Positions 28,194 to 38,603 of a DNA stretch of 64,000 nucleotides are shown here, one piece after another. The position numbers were made by a program, and so were the translations under genes. Source of the stretch: an uncultured Gammaproteobacteria bacterium (lineage in GTDB: Bacteria; Pseudomonadota; Gammaproteobacteria; Ga0077536); assembly GCA_938082545.1 (NCBI GenBank), contig CALKCL010000017.1, forward strand, positions 62,001-126,000, written 5' to 3'. The notes beneath the pieces are model-generated. The model saw only the letters and a list, made by a program, of their open reading frames with translations, did not search any database and was not told where the DNA came from. The stretch's first letter is position 1. Every line of letters begins with the position of its first letter.

Positions 28194-28352
28194 TTACTTC
28201 TCAATAGCAAAAGAATATTTCTGCTGTTTCAGAAAATACGAATCTGAAAGCGCGAGCCACGCCCACCAGGTATCATAACACTTTTTGGTGGTAATCAGAG
28301 CCGCTCTGGGTAATCTTCTATAACGCAAAATATCTTCTTTTAGCCAGGACAT
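28194..28352 (-). CDS. small hypothetical ORF upstream of rfbB (52 aa, Trp-rich)
   Basis: Manual translation MSWLKEDILRYRRLPRAALITTKKCYDTWWAWLALSDSYFLKQQKYSFAIEK*; below ORF-track cutoff. Confidence 0.35.
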   Translation of the reverse strand: MSWLKEDILRYRRLPRAALITTKKCYDTWWAWLALSDSYFLKQQKYSFAIEK

Positions 28353-28502
28353 CACCTCAAGGGCTGATGGCCTCGATGGAAATTATAAAGAAGAAACTTG
28401 AGTGCCTTTGTTTATATAGCGCGCCACAAAATATAGTTAGGCTAGTACTGGAGCCGATGCCAAATTGTCAAGGAAGGATTGGGTTATTGTGGAATGCAGC
28501 AA

Positions 28503-28576
28503 TGGAGGCGAGGAGCGGAATCGAACCGCTGTTCACGGCTTTGCAGGCCGCTGCATAACCACTCTGCCACCCCGCC
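28503..28576 (-). tRNA. tRNA-Cys (GCA), CCA encoded
   Basis: Reverse complement ggcggggtggcagagtggttatgcagcggcctGCAaagccgtgaacagcggttcgattccgctcctcgcctcca folds as a cloverleaf with anticodon GCA. Confidence 0.95.
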
Positions 28577-28704
28577 TTAAGGATCCTGCGATTAGCTATT
28601 CAAGAAGGATGGGATTGTCCCATAAACAAGCCGCCCTGACCACTAGGGAAATCTAGAAACAATGGACTTCAATCTGCATGCCATCCTTGTCGATGCCACG
28701 AATT

Positions 28705-29478
28705 CTAGGACTGGAGGGCTTGTGTCACCTCTCTACCGATAGTCTGAATGCCATAAGGAGGGTTGATAACAAACAAGCCAGAGCCACCTATCTGACGATG
28801 TTTTGTGGAAGACGAGAAATTAATTTCATGACGAAAACCCTTAGGGAATCGTTTCTGCAAATTGTTTAGCATTTTCAAATGAAGATCATCATTTAATATG
28901 GGGTACCACAACACTACGACACCAACATTCCATTTTCGGTGAACCAAACCAAGTTTCACTGGGATCTCTTTATACTCGGTTTTTACCTCGTAACTGGGAT
29001 CGATGAAGATTAAACCTCTCCTTGGGGTTGGAGGTACCACTGAATCAACAAGATGCCATCCATCTTGATGGTATAAATTGACTCCTGGCACAGAAAAATG
29101 AGCTTCTAACGCTTTAAATTCGCGAGGATGCATTTCCGCTAAATGAATGTGATCATTGGGCCGTAAAGAAAGCAAAGCAAGCATAGGAGAGCCAGGATAA
29201 AAACTTGCCCCATACCGCTCCTCGGTCTTCTTAAGCCCCTTCGAATACGGATGATCCTTAGCAAAATTTTTACCTAAAAGATTAACCCCTTGCTTGAATT
29301 CACCCGTCTTTCTAGATTCTGCAGCAGTCAAGTAGTAAAGTCCTCGCCCTGCATGCGTCTCTACATAAGTAAGTGGTTTATCTTTACCTGTTAAATAGCC
29401 TAGAAGGCTGCAGAGCATCGAATGTTTGTGGACATCGGCAGCGTTTCCGGCGTGAAATCCGTGTTGATAAGAGAGCAT
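28705..29478 (-). CDS. rlmJ: 23S rRNA (adenine(2030)-N(6))-methyltransferase
   Basis: MLSYQHGFHAGNAADVHKHSMLCSLL...YVETHAGRGLYYL...GLIFIDPSYE (NPPY-like catalytic DPSYE). Confidence 0.92.
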   Translation of the reverse strand: MLSYQHGFHAGNAADVHKHSMLCSLLGYLTGKDKPLTYVETHAGRGLYYLTAAESRKTGEFKQGVNLLGKNFAKDHPYSKGLKKTEERYGASFYPGSPMLALLSLRPNDHIHLAEMHPREFKALEAHFSVPGVNLYHQDGWHLVDSVVPPTPRRGLIFIDPSYEVKTEYKEIPVKLGLVHRKWNVGVVVLWYPILNDDLHLKMLNNLQKRFPKGFRHEINFSSSTKHRQIGGSGLFVINPPYGIQTIGREVTQALQS

Positions 29479-29621
29479 AAGATAGTTGTGCCTAAGAAGT
29501 AATATTGAATTGTCATCACATAATACTTGATATTAGAATCGGATATTACAACTAATAGCTGCTTGTGATGAAAACGTTGTCTCAATAGTTTAATGTTCCT
29601 TATCGTTTTTGGATAGCTAAT

Positions 29622-30278
29622 ATGACCGTACGAACTCTATGGGGGATTGGAACACCTCGCACTATGAGAGCCCATTGGGCGATGACTGAATTAGGCCTCG
29701 ACTATGAAACGGAGCGGCTACAAGCCAGAACTCCGGTGGCAGATAGCCTTTTGTACCGTTCACTTAATCCCAGTGGGAAAATACCTACACTTGTGGATGG
29801 CGACGTTGCGGTTAGTGAAAGTGCTGCAATCATCACCTATCTTGGCGAGACTTACCGCAAAAACAATACTTCCTTAATCCCAAGCAAGAATGATGCGCGG
29901 GCCTCTTATTTTGAGTGGGGCTCATTTATAAGTACTGAGCTAGATGCAACTTCTTTATATGTTTTACGAAGGCATGAAGGATTGCCCAATGTGTACGGCT
30001 CAGCCCCCAACGCATGTCTAGTGGCCCGTCAATATTTCAACCGAATGATCAAAATTGCCGCAATAAGAATGGAGGATAGTCGCCCATATTTATTAGGTGA
30101 GTTATTTTCAGGAGCAGACATATTAATGATGACAACTCTAGATTGGGCTGCAGCTTATTCGTGTGATTACCCTAGCGTATTTCATAATTACCAAGCCAAC
30201 ATTAGCTTAAGACCAAGTTACAAACTAGCTGTCGAAAGAAATTCTGTTCAAACTGAAAGGGGAACTTCTCACTCATGA
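29622..30278 (+). CDS. glutathione S-transferase family protein
   Basis: N-terminal thioredoxin-like domain, LNPSGKIPTLVDGDVAVSESAAIITYLGETY. Confidence 0.88.
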   Translation: MTVRTLWGIGTPRTMRAHWAMTELGLDYETERLQARTPVADSLLYRSLNPSGKIPTLVDGDVAVSESAAIITYLGETYRKNNTSLIPSKNDARASYFEWGSFISTELDATSLYVLRRHEGLPNVYGSAPNACLVARQYFNRMIKIAAIRMEDSRPYLLGELFSGADILMMTTLDWAAAYSCDYPSVFHNYQANISLRPSYKLAVERNSVQTERGTSHS

Positions 30279-31381
30279 AAATTTTTATTAGCTTATTCTT
30301 GTGTGCGCTGGTGGTTTACTTAGGTCCTGTGTGTGCAGAAAAAGATATTGTAGCTCAACATAGGTATACCTACGCTTGGCCTTTCTCTCCTGCTGACGAA
30401 ATGAGGCCACGAGGAGGAATTACCACAGGTTCCGCAGTCACCTTACAAAAAGAGCCTCACACTCTATGGTTACAGCTACAAGAAAAAAACCTGTCCAAAA
30501 GAGAGAAAGATAGGCGAGCTATACGAGCGATGTCTGGCGCTTATCGCGCGTCCTTTGATTTCGTTGAGTTAGTTGGATTTACTGAGCCATATCATCCTGT
30601 TAGGCCTTATCAATCATGGGGCACTGAGTACGTTTACATTTTAGAAGATCAGCCAGATCTTATAAGTCTCCAACACATTTTAGTGATGACATTTGAAATT
30701 CCTGATCAAACACAAACTCAAACCATCGTCGTAAAACATTGGAGACAGGATTGGAGGTACCAAGACACGTCTCTATTGCAATACGATAAAAACAAAACTT
30801 GGGTTAACGATGCTCGTTCGGTGGAGTCCGTTGATGGTAAATGGACGCAAGCCGTTTTCCAAGTCGATGACTCGCCTCGTTATGAATCAGTAGGTGAATG
30901 GATGCACCATAATAACTATTCTTCTTGGGAAAGCGATCTGACCCGACGTCCTCTCCCTCGCCGTGAATTCAGCATTAGAAATGATTATGATGTCCTAGTC
31001 GGCACCAACAGGCACACCATAACACCCCACGGCTGGATTCATGAGGAAGACAACCTCAAAGTTAACACTAATAATGAAGATGGCACTGAGCAATATATAG
31101 CTCGAGAAGCGGGATTTAACCGATATGAAAGAATAGTTAATCATGATTTTTCAGAGGGCCATTTATACTGGGAAAAAACCAAAAACTTCTGGAGCGATGT
31201 TCGACTAAGTTGGAGTCGAATTATTCAGACTCACGATACGATTCGAATAAAGGACACAGCCTCTGAAAGAAAATTGTTTGAAGTCATGTTTGAATATGCC
31301 GATGAAACAGTCAATTACACTGAAGGTCAAGGTCGGGACTTTATAAAAAAAACACTTCAAGAATTTATACACTCTAATTAA
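30275..31381 (+). CDS. secreted hypothetical protein (DUF6607-like, tentative)
   Basis: Signal peptide MKIFISLFLCALVVYLGPVCA; overlaps the GST gene by 4 bp; family assignment from memory only. Confidence 0.55.
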   Translation: MKIFISLFLCALVVYLGPVCAEKDIVAQHRYTYAWPFSPADEMRPRGGITTGSAVTLQKEPHTLWLQLQEKNLSKREKDRRAIRAMSGAYRASFDFVELVGFTEPYHPVRPYQSWGTEYVYILEDQPDLISLQHILVMTFEIPDQTQTQTIVVKHWRQDWRYQDTSLLQYDKNKTWVNDARSVESVDGKWTQAVFQVDDSPRYESVGEWMHHNNYSSWESDLTRRPLPRREFSIRNDYDVLVGTNRHTITPHGWIHEEDNLKVNTNNEDGTEQYIAREAGFNRYERIVNHDFSEGHLYWEKTKNFWSDVRLSWSRIIQTHDTIRIKDTASERKLFEVMFEYADETVNYTEGQGRDFIKKTLQEFIHSN

Positions 31382-31499
31382 AATTGAAGTCAACGCTAAG
31401 ATAGAACGAGGCTTTGACAGGCTAACCAATTCAGCGCAATATCAAGATAATCTATATTTCTGTAGATTCTGGATTGAATTTGATAGAGGGGATTTAACT

Positions 31500-32186
31500 A
31501 TGGCTCATCTAAATGGCGTCCATCACGTGGCATTTATGACTGCGGACATAAAATCGCAAATTGTATTTTTCTCTGATGTCTTGGGGTTGAAGTTAAAAGC
31601 TCTGTACTGGATGCATAATGTCGATGGTTACTTACATGCATTTATGGAGCTTAACGCCAACTCCTCTGTGGCTTTTGTAGCAGCACCAATAGTGAAAGAT
31701 CTACCTATAACGAAAGGCGTTTCTCATGCCGGCAATCCGGTAAAGCCTTGCGCGGCTGGAGTAATGCAACATATCGCTTTTAGCGTCAACTCTGACGAAG
31801 AACTACTAGAAATGCGCGACAGAATAAGATCAAAAGGTGTCCGAGTTCTCGGGCCATTAGAGCATGGCTTCTGTCAGTCCATCTATTTCGGTGGCCCAGA
31901 GAATCTGGTGCTTGAAGTCTCCACTTCCCCGGATGCAATAAATGGCGATGAATGGATAGATCCTGCTGTCGTAAAACTCAACGGGATCTCTGATGAAGAG
32001 CTCCTCGCCTGCAGAAACCCAGCCCCTTATAACAATGCACACGCTGATGCAGTAGCTCAGCCTCCAAGTGGCATTGGAAAGCCAGAATATTCAGAAATGG
32101 ACAAGGCGTTCGCTGCGGCGTTTGATTTGCCAGATGAGGTCGTACTAAAAGAGCTTAGCGAATCAACACCCCCTGTACATATTTAG
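31500..32186 (+). CDS. VOC family protein (glyoxalase / extradiol dioxygenase fold)
   Basis: LNGVHHVAFMTADIKSQIVFFSDVLGLKLKALYWMHN; MQHIAFSVNSDEELLEMRDRIRSKGVRVLGP; YFGGPENLVLEVST. Confidence 0.82.
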   Translation: MAHLNGVHHVAFMTADIKSQIVFFSDVLGLKLKALYWMHNVDGYLHAFMELNANSSVAFVAAPIVKDLPITKGVSHAGNPVKPCAAGVMQHIAFSVNSDEELLEMRDRIRSKGVRVLGPLEHGFCQSIYFGGPENLVLEVSTSPDAINGDEWIDPAVVKLNGISDEELLACRNPAPYNNAHADAVAQPPSGIGKPEYSEMDKAFAAAFDLPDEVVLKELSESTPPVHI

Positions 32187-32231
32187 GCGAAGGTATTGAG
32201 TTTATCGGCTAGCTGTGGCCAAGTATCTAGA

Positions 32232-32271
32232 GTGAAACTCTTCCCAGGAACACTCCTGGGAAGAGTTTCAC
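32232..32271. terminator. perfect 18-bp stem, 4-nt loop hairpin between convergent genes
   Basis: gtgaaactcttcccagga-acac-tcctgggaagagtttcac; lies at the 3' ends of the VOC gene and the DUF2798-like gene; no clear U-tract. Confidence 0.55.
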
Positions 32272-32513
32272 AGTATTTGCTTTGTCGCTGTGCTCGCAAC
32301 CAATTTTTTAGCCATAAATCGAACAGAAGGTGTCACTAATAATAATATTGGGAAACTCACTGCCCAGCTATGACCCCAAGCATTCAACCAAAGCCCAAGA
32401 AAATTTTCTGACAAACCCACCGCGGTATATAATGCAACGAAAGTCGAAAGACACGACATAAAAACGGATAAAAGAAAGCTAAATACAAGAAATTCAAAGC
32501 GTGCAGGGATCAT
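32268..32513 (-). CDS. DUF2798-like small membrane protein
   Basis: FEFLVFSFLLSVFMSCLSTFVALYTAVGLSENFLGLWLNAWGHSWAVSFPILLLVTPSVRFMAKKLV. Confidence 0.72.
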   Translation of the reverse strand: MIPARFEFLVFSFLLSVFMSCLSTFVALYTAVGLSENFLGLWLNAWGHSWAVSFPILLLVTPSVRFMAKKLVASTATKQIL

Positions 32514-32644
32514 TGGGCGTCCTTAGATAAGTAAATTCAGATATGAGAGACAGCTATTTTCTAGCTGTGTAATAAGTCACATTATAATTTAAGTAATAGC
32601 ACTAACAAGCTCTCGAGAAAAGTCTATAAGAAGCTGCGCACGCA

Positions 32645-33460
32645 TCAAATTACTTTGCGGCGTTTAAGGAAACTGGTACATGCTGCCGCTAACTTTTGAG
32701 GTTGCTCCATCATGATCAGATGTCCCATGCCTTGAGCAATGCCCCCTTCAGCTAGCCCATTAGGAATCGCCGCAATAGTATCCAACACATCTTGATCCGG
32801 AATATGGTAATCGGCCTCTCCTTTATATAGAAATACCGGGCATTCAATATTACTTAACTTATCGGTCACATCATGGTCATTCCATGCGTCCATGTCTGCC
32901 ACGCATGTAGCTTGGTAGGTGCAACGATGCTGCCACTTGGATTCTAAAACTTTAGTCTCATCACAAGGGTAATACATTGCAGAAGTAGAGGCGTTGTCAA
33001 CAAGTGAGGAAAACCCTGGGAAAGTATGAGGTTCAGTATAATTTGATAAAAATGAGATTGATCCGGTTTTTGCCGCAGACTCAAATGCCATTCCTGCAGA
33101 GATCCCCTTGGGATGATTACATGCCAAATCGAGTGTCATGTCCCCCCCGATACCGCTACCGCAAACAACCGGTTTTTCGCCAGGGCAAACCGTTTCTATA
33201 AAATTCCAAACCCACTCTGCGTAGTCATGCATTTTTTTGAATGGTGTCCAATTAACGGGCAAAGATTTTGCGTGGCCAGGTAAATCAGGTGCAATGACTT
33301 TGAAACCTGCCTCAGCCATCAACGGCATAAAATGATGCCATTGCAGAGAACAAGCCCAACCCATGTGAATACAAACCAAAGGTATTCCTTCTCCACACAG
33401 GTCATAGTAGACCCTAGTGTTTTGAACTGTCGCATAACGTCCAGTAATTTCGTATGACAT
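32645..33460 (-). CDS. alpha/beta hydrolase
   Basis: CIHMGWACSLQWHHFMPLMAEAGFKVIAPDLPGHAKS...VVCGSGIGGDMTLDLA...GMGHLIMMEQPQKLA. Confidence 0.8.
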   Translation of the reverse strand: MSYEITGRYATVQNTRVYYDLCGEGIPLVCIHMGWACSLQWHHFMPLMAEAGFKVIAPDLPGHAKSLPVNWTPFKKMHDYAEWVWNFIETVCPGEKPVVCGSGIGGDMTLDLACNHPKGISAGMAFESAAKTGSISFLSNYTEPHTFPGFSSLVDNASTSAMYYPCDETKVLESKWQHRCTYQATCVADMDAWNDHDVTDKLSNIECPVFLYKGEADYHIPDQDVLDTIAAIPNGLAEGGIAQGMGHLIMMEQPQKLAAACTSFLKRRKVI

Positions 33461-33462
33461 TT

Positions 33463-33855
33463 TTAACCCCCCCGTTTTTCGTAAACATTCATACTCCGCA
33501 TGATATTTAATATCACATGGGTGGATTCATACATCCGATTTGCTTGCAGTAGATTTCCGTCAACCTTAATGCTACCTGTATCTAGCATATGGCCTATGGG
33601 TCGTAACCCCTTCAATAGGCCATTCCAATTATCGATTGATCCGGCGATAACATAATCCCATCCAAGAGGATTAGACATGGGATAGTATTCCATCAAGTCT
33701 ATTACTTTCCCTCGGTAAAGTTTCATCCAGTATTGCTGTTCACCGAAACTCAAAAGCACTTTCACATCAGACCAAGCGCTTGCCTCAGCGAAGCGCTTGC
33801 TCTCATTAAGTTGTATCTTTAGCGCTCGTGCAAAATCAATACTAGGAAACTTCAT
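33463..33855 (-). CDS. SCP2 sterol-binding-like domain protein
   Basis: AGSIDNWNGLLKGLRPIGHMLDTGSIKVDGNLLQANRMYEST; operon-like spacing with the hydrolase. Confidence 0.55.
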   Translation of the reverse strand: MKFPSIDFARALKIQLNESKRFAEASAWSDVKVLLSFGEQQYWMKLYRGKVIDLMEYYPMSNPLGWDYVIAGSIDNWNGLLKGLRPIGHMLDTGSIKVDGNLLQANRMYESTHVILNIMRSMNVYEKRGG

Positions 33856-33993
33856 CGCCCCTCCTTTTTTCTAAACACCTTCATCAGCAGCTTGCCTTGT
33901 TTTTTTAGATACAACGAACTTATCTTATTTTGAAGCACCATCACAAGAACACTCGTTCACTCGCCAAACAGACTCTAGTGCGAATCGACTTCG

Positions 33994-35403
33994 TTAGTTC
34001 TCAATAAAGTGCACTGCCAGCCATTGCTCATAAACGGAAATAAAATCGAGGTCTTCGTCTCCCCTCGCACTTAATTTAAGCTTACCTAACTCAGCGTGGG
34101 TGCTGTTCAATGTTCGCCATTTAACACCTTCATCTACGGTCACTAATCTCTCGGTTATTTTTTGAGAAATGGCTGCCCGCACCTTGTCGGAAAGAAGCTC
34201 GGGATGTTCAAAGTAAATCAGTCTCTGTGCGAGTCTTTGCATCCTCACATCAGTTAATTGCCTGAGCACTCCAACTCTATCCACCCACTCAGACGAGTGA
34301 AATTTTTCCATCAAAGAAGAATCAGAGCGACTAGAAAAACCATCATAAATTTGATCTTCTACTTCATTAGAAAGTTCGATCTCGTCAGCTTCTTGTTCAA
34401 AAATCACGGCTGACACCTGATGTTTAAAATCTAGACTGTCTTTAATCATTTCTGCTCTAGCTACTAATTCTTCGTACGAAATGTCTACAGGAATTGTATG
34501 GTCTGGCGCATCATCGGACGACAAGAGAATAGGCTGTTTGTTAGCGGCTATTTTTCTGATAGGGCTATTCTTTCCTCGAATTTTTTTAGAAAGTTCTTCC
34601 AAGCTCATACTTAAGTACTGAGAGGGATCTTGATTTAAATCAAAAACAAGTTGTTGGTTATCTTGGTCTGGATGTCGACCACATACTGTGACTGGTTTTG
34701 ACCACCCTCCATTTTGTGGGCCACATAAAATGAGGATACTTTGATCATTGAGTAATTGCAGAGTTTCACGTTTCGATGACGTGGTTAACATCATATCCCA
34801 CACATGAGGTGCTTCTTCTAAAACCCGCTTTGCCAAATGTATCGTTGCCTCGACATCGGCCATAGCGTCGTGTGCGCTCTGATGAGCAAACCCATTAGTA
34901 GGTGCCAGACTTTCTAGTCGGAATGTCGGATTTCCTTTGGGGCCAGGAACTGGCTGAATAACACCTGGGGCAAGTATATGCGTCGCATGCATGAGCCGAA
35001 GAACATCTCCACGACCATTACCACCAGTATTAGTAATATAGGGCGATTGTAAAGTCTGGTAGAAAGCTTGTCTTAGCATTTCTTCGTCGTAAGAAAGCGA
35101 GTTATACCCCATAAAAACAGCAGGAGACCAACCCGTTAATATCTGATGGATTTGGACCATCGCTTCGTAGTGAGTTGGCAAAGACTCATCAAACATTGCG
35201 CTAGGGGATACGCGAGTAACTTTCAATGCACCAGGTGCCGGAATGATATGTTTACGCAATTGGCAGCGTATTTCAAAACGCTCCAACTCATTAAGATCGC
35301 TATCAGTCAGAATAGCGCCGAACTGCAGTATCTGGTCAAAGCGCGTACTTAACCCACTCGTTTCAGTGTCATAAAAAACATAATTTTGTGTCGCTGGATC
35401 CAT
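33994..35403 (-). CDS. sbcB: exodeoxyribonuclease I
   Basis: YVFYDTETSGLSTRFDQILQFGAILTD; MGYNSLSYDEEMLRQAFYQTLQSPYITN; HQSAHDAMADVEATIHLAK. Confidence 0.94.
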   Translation of the reverse strand: MDPATQNYVFYDTETSGLSTRFDQILQFGAILTDSDLNELERFEIRCQLRKHIIPAPGALKVTRVSPSAMFDESLPTHYEAMVQIHQILTGWSPAVFMGYNSLSYDEEMLRQAFYQTLQSPYITNTGGNGRGDVLRLMHATHILAPGVIQPVPGPKGNPTFRLESLAPTNGFAHQSAHDAMADVEATIHLAKRVLEEAPHVWDMMLTTSSKRETLQLLNDQSILILCGPQNGGWSKPVTVCGRHPDQDNQQLVFDLNQDPSQYLSMSLEELSKKIRGKNSPIRKIAANKQPILLSSDDAPDHTIPVDISYEELVARAEMIKDSLDFKHQVSAVIFEQEADEIELSNEVEDQIYDGFSSRSDSSLMEKFHSSEWVDRVGVLRQLTDVRMQRLAQRLIYFEHPELLSDKVRAAISQKITERLVTVDEGVKWRTLNSTHAELGKLKLSARGDEDLDFISVYEQWLAVHFIEN

Positions 35404-35449
35404 TCGCTAAGGCTACATGATCCCCTGTATAAAAACGAGTAGAAGAGAG

Positions 35450-36430
35450 CTAGCTAACCTCCTCTAAAAACCGGAGAATAAGAGCGGTCGTTTCGTGCGG
35501 TTTTTCGACCTGCAACCAATGCGCTGCTCCATCTACTAATTCTAGAAACCTCAGATCTTCAAATCCTTCTACAAACCAGTCCCGCCAGTTAATATCATAT
35601 AACAACACATCGTCGTCAGTTCCTGCGACAAAAGCCGCAGGCTGGGAAAAGCGTTTACCTTCTAGTTGCGGCGTCATGCTGTTAAGGTTGCGTAGATTAC
35701 GATACCAATTCGTAGGCCCTCTAAAACCATTGATCTTAAACTGGTCCACATGATATTCAAAATCCTCTGAGCTGATCCATGGAGGCAAGACTTCAGGCTC
35801 AGGAAGTACGTCGAGCAGCCCTTTTGAACTTGGATAACTCAATTGCTCCATCCAAGTCCCTGGTGGAGAATCAGCTCCCAAACCATGAGACAAAATGCGC
35901 AGGCTGCGTTCCACATCGGCATTCAGCTCATCATCCGCATACTCATTTTGAAAGTGCCTAATGTACCAGAACTTGTCATCGAAGCCCCTTGGATTGATAG
36001 TCGCATTACCCACTCTCCAAAACGGGACTGACAGTCCCATTACAGCGGTACACGTTGATTCGTAAAGCAGCGCTGTGTTCCATGCGACGATGCAGCCCCA
36101 ATCATGACCGATAAGCTTAAATGTATCAAAACCCAGAGCTTTTCTTATCCCATCGACATCTGCGGTCAACTTCAAAATAGTATATTCGGAAACTTCATGG
36201 GGACTGCTGCTGCCCCCATACCCTCTTTGATCTGGAACAGCTACACAATAGCCCGCGGCAACGAGAGGATCGATCTGGTGCCGCCACAAGTGCCAGGATT
36301 GAGGCCATCCATGTAGCAGAATAATCAAAGGTCCATTACCTTCAACGACAACGCGTAAGGTGACGCCATTCGTCTCAATCATTTCAAAATTTCGCTGCTG
36401 CATCCTTCCCCCGATAGCTTGACTTTGCAT
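35450..36430 (-). CDS. alpha/beta hydrolase, epoxide hydrolase-like; alternative start MQQRNFEMIETNG
   Basis: LIILLHGWPQSWHLWRHQIDPLVAAGYCVAVPDQRGYGGSS...IGHDWGCIVAWNTAL...AAHWLQVEKPHET. Confidence 0.87.
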   Translation of the reverse strand: MQSQAIGGRMQQRNFEMIETNGVTLRVVVEGNGPLIILLHGWPQSWHLWRHQIDPLVAAGYCVAVPDQRGYGGSSSPHEVSEYTILKLTADVDGIRKALGFDTFKLIGHDWGCIVAWNTALLYESTCTAVMGLSVPFWRVGNATINPRGFDDKFWYIRHFQNEYADDELNADVERSLRILSHGLGADSPPGTWMEQLSYPSSKGLLDVLPEPEVLPPWISSEDFEYHVDQFKINGFRGPTNWYRNLRNLNSMTPQLEGKRFSQPAAFVAGTDDDVLLYDINWRDWFVEGFEDLRFLELVDGAAHWLQVEKPHETTALILRFLEEVS

Positions 36431-36571
36431 CGCATTCCGCGTGGCACTTAATGTTACATCGTAAGCTTAGCCCGAAAAGATAGCCAAACATTTTCATTTA
36501 TTTAAAATATGAGAAAAATGAAGAATGCGCTAATATGATTGCCTGTAGATTTAAGTGATTTAGGAAATACA

Positions 36572-37102
36572 ATGAACTGGACAGCAGCTCTCTTTAACTG
36601 GTCAGCGATGGGCTCAATAGCAGAAGCAACTGCAGCTGTTGCCGTAGTGGTATCGCTCATTTATCTCGGCAAACAAATCCGCCAAAACTCCCGAGCTGTT
36701 CAAGCGACTATTGAGCAAGAAAGCGCCAAACTCATCAACCACAACATGATGACTATTGCCTCATCAGAAGAACTCTCAAGGTTATATTTGCAGGGTGCTG
36801 AAGATTTTGCGAGCCTCACATCTACAGAAAAAGGACGTATGCTAATGCTTGTCACAGGCATTACTCGTACCTTTGAGATGCTTTATAGGCAGTACCAGAC
36901 GGGACATGTCAGCAAAGAAATATGGTCTGGGTACGAATACCTGATGAAGGCTGTAATACAAACAGATTTTTTTACGCATTTCTGGTCTATGAGAGAAAAC
37001 ACCTACAATTCTGAGTTCAAAAACTTTGTAAACAATATCGATATTTCGGATGCGCCAGCGAGACCCAGTTCAATGACTAAGCAAGGCGATAATGAGGCTT
37101 AA
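36572..37102 (+). CDS. hypothetical single-TM protein (ORF opens at 36539)
   Basis: EATAAVAVVVSLIYLGKQIRQNSRAVQATIEQESAKL; a pattern common in uncharacterised proteobacterial proteins. Confidence 0.65.
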   Translation: MNWTAALFNWSAMGSIAEATAAVAVVVSLIYLGKQIRQNSRAVQATIEQESAKLINHNMMTIASSEELSRLYLQGAEDFASLTSTEKGRMLMLVTGITRTFEMLYRQYQTGHVSKEIWSGYEYLMKAVIQTDFFTHFWSMRENTYNSEFKNFVNNIDISDAPARPSSMTKQGDNEA

Positions 37103-37146
37103 AGAAAATATCCTCAAAGCTATCTAAGAGGCACAAGGAGTCGTGA

Positions 37147-37749
37147 TTGTCGGATTTATTTGAAGACCAGCCTACGTCAATTCCTCTGGCGCATGGCTCT
37201 GCGACTCTCCATCACGATTTCATTAACCACATTGAAGCAGACGACATCTTTAATGTTCTCCAGAAAGACACTCCTTGGAAACAAGATACTATTAATTTTA
37301 AGGGCAATATCAGTCCTATTCCAAGGCTGGCAGCTTGGTATTCCAGGAATGAGAAAACCTACACCTACTCTGGGATTGAAATGTTAGGTAACCCTTACAC
37401 TGTCGTTTTAGATATATTAAATACTAAGGTAGAACGCCTTCTAGGGCATTCGTTTAACAGCGTTCTTCTTAATTATTATAGAAATGGAGGAGACTCAGTC
37501 TCATGGCACGCAGATGACGAAGCTGAACTTGGCGATAACATACACATAGCCTCTGTAAGTCTCGGCGCGACTAGAACATTTCAACTTAAGAGGAAAGACG
37601 GCACAGGAGATACCGTTGCCATAAATCTAACCCACGGGAGCCTCTTATCTATGGAACATCCTATGCAAAAATATTGGCTTCATCAGATACCGAAGAGAAA
37701 AAATATTGCGCAACCACGCATAAATCTGACTTTCAGGTATCTGCCCTAA
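37147..37749 (+). CDS. AlkB-like alpha-ketoglutarate-dependent dioxygenase (TTG start, aaggag upstream)
   Basis: FNSVLLNYYRNGGDSVSWHADDEAELG...IASVSLGATRTFQLKRKDG...HGSLLSMEHPMQKYWLHQIPKRK...RINLTFR. Confidence 0.93.
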   Translation: MSDLFEDQPTSIPLAHGSATLHHDFINHIEADDIFNVLQKDTPWKQDTINFKGNISPIPRLAAWYSRNEKTYTYSGIEMLGNPYTVVLDILNTKVERLLGHSFNSVLLNYYRNGGDSVSWHADDEAELGDNIHIASVSLGATRTFQLKRKDGTGDTVAINLTHGSLLSMEHPMQKYWLHQIPKRKNIAQPRINLTFRYLP

Positions 37750-37763
37750 TATAAGACCTGAGC

Positions 37764-38531
37764 TCACGCAACATTGAGTTGTTCGTTCCTCCCAACTCTC
37801 AGCCCTAGCTTCCAGTTCATCGTCTTTTTTACTTGGGGATCTCCCCATAACCGAGTAAGTTGTCTTTCCAGATCCGGCATAGGATCAGTCTTGTTAACCT
37901 TTATATACTGGGCTACCGATGACCAAGAACTCAGATAGCCGACAAGTTCGATCAGATCCCAGGAAAGGTCTAGATAAAAATCAGGCGCCTGAATGTCGTC
38001 GAATGGGAAAGGAATAGCTTCATACAGTTGATCAACCCATCGACGCTCCGGTGGCCAATAGCCTCCTACAACCTCGTAATAAAACGAACGCACACATTCA
38101 TCAATATCACTTCCCAGTTGTGGCGATGCCGACAAAAAGCTATACGTCCAAGCGGCAATTATACCGCCAGGCTTAAGTACTCGCCTTACTTCTTTATAAA
38201 AGACGTCAAAGTCGAACCAATGTAGTGCCTGTGCGACGGTGACTAGAGATACGGATCTGTCGCAAAAAGGCGCATACTCCGCTTTTGCTTGAGCATAAAG
38301 AATATTACTTGAAAAACTTCGATGACTTAATTGTGAGCCGCTTTGATCTGTGGCTACAATCTTAAAGCGTTGATCAAACTGCATGGCGGCTTGTCCATTG
38401 CCCGTCGCACAATCCCAAATTAAAGAGTCATCATGAAGTTCGTTTGATAAAAACTCGAACAATCTCTCCGGGTATGAAGGCCGAAAACGGCGGTAGATAT
38501 CAGCTTGACTAGACAAATAATCGTTATTCAT
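37764..38531 (-). CDS. class I SAM-dependent methyltransferase
   Basis: LIWDCATGNGQAAMQF...VATDQSGSQLSH...VTVAQALHWFDFDVFYKEVRRVLKPGGIIAAWTY. Confidence 0.88.
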   Translation of the reverse strand: MNNDYLSSQADIYRRFRPSYPERLFEFLSNELHDDSLIWDCATGNGQAAMQFDQRFKIVATDQSGSQLSHRSFSSNILYAQAKAEYAPFCDRSVSLVTVAQALHWFDFDVFYKEVRRVLKPGGIIAAWTYSFLSASPQLGSDIDECVRSFYYEVVGGYWPPERRWVDQLYEAIPFPFDDIQAPDFYLDLSWDLIELVGYLSSWSSVAQYIKVNKTDPMPDLERQLTRLWGDPQVKKTMNWKLGLRVGRNEQLNVA

Positions 38532-38603
38532 AAGGTCACATCAAAAAAGACAATAAAAATAACACAAGTATCATTACAAAATGAGTGAGGAACATAGTTA
38601 TCT

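Noticed and set aside
28465-28656. Plus-strand ORFs across the tRNA-Cys gene
   Set aside because: Spurious translation of a tRNA on the opposite strand.
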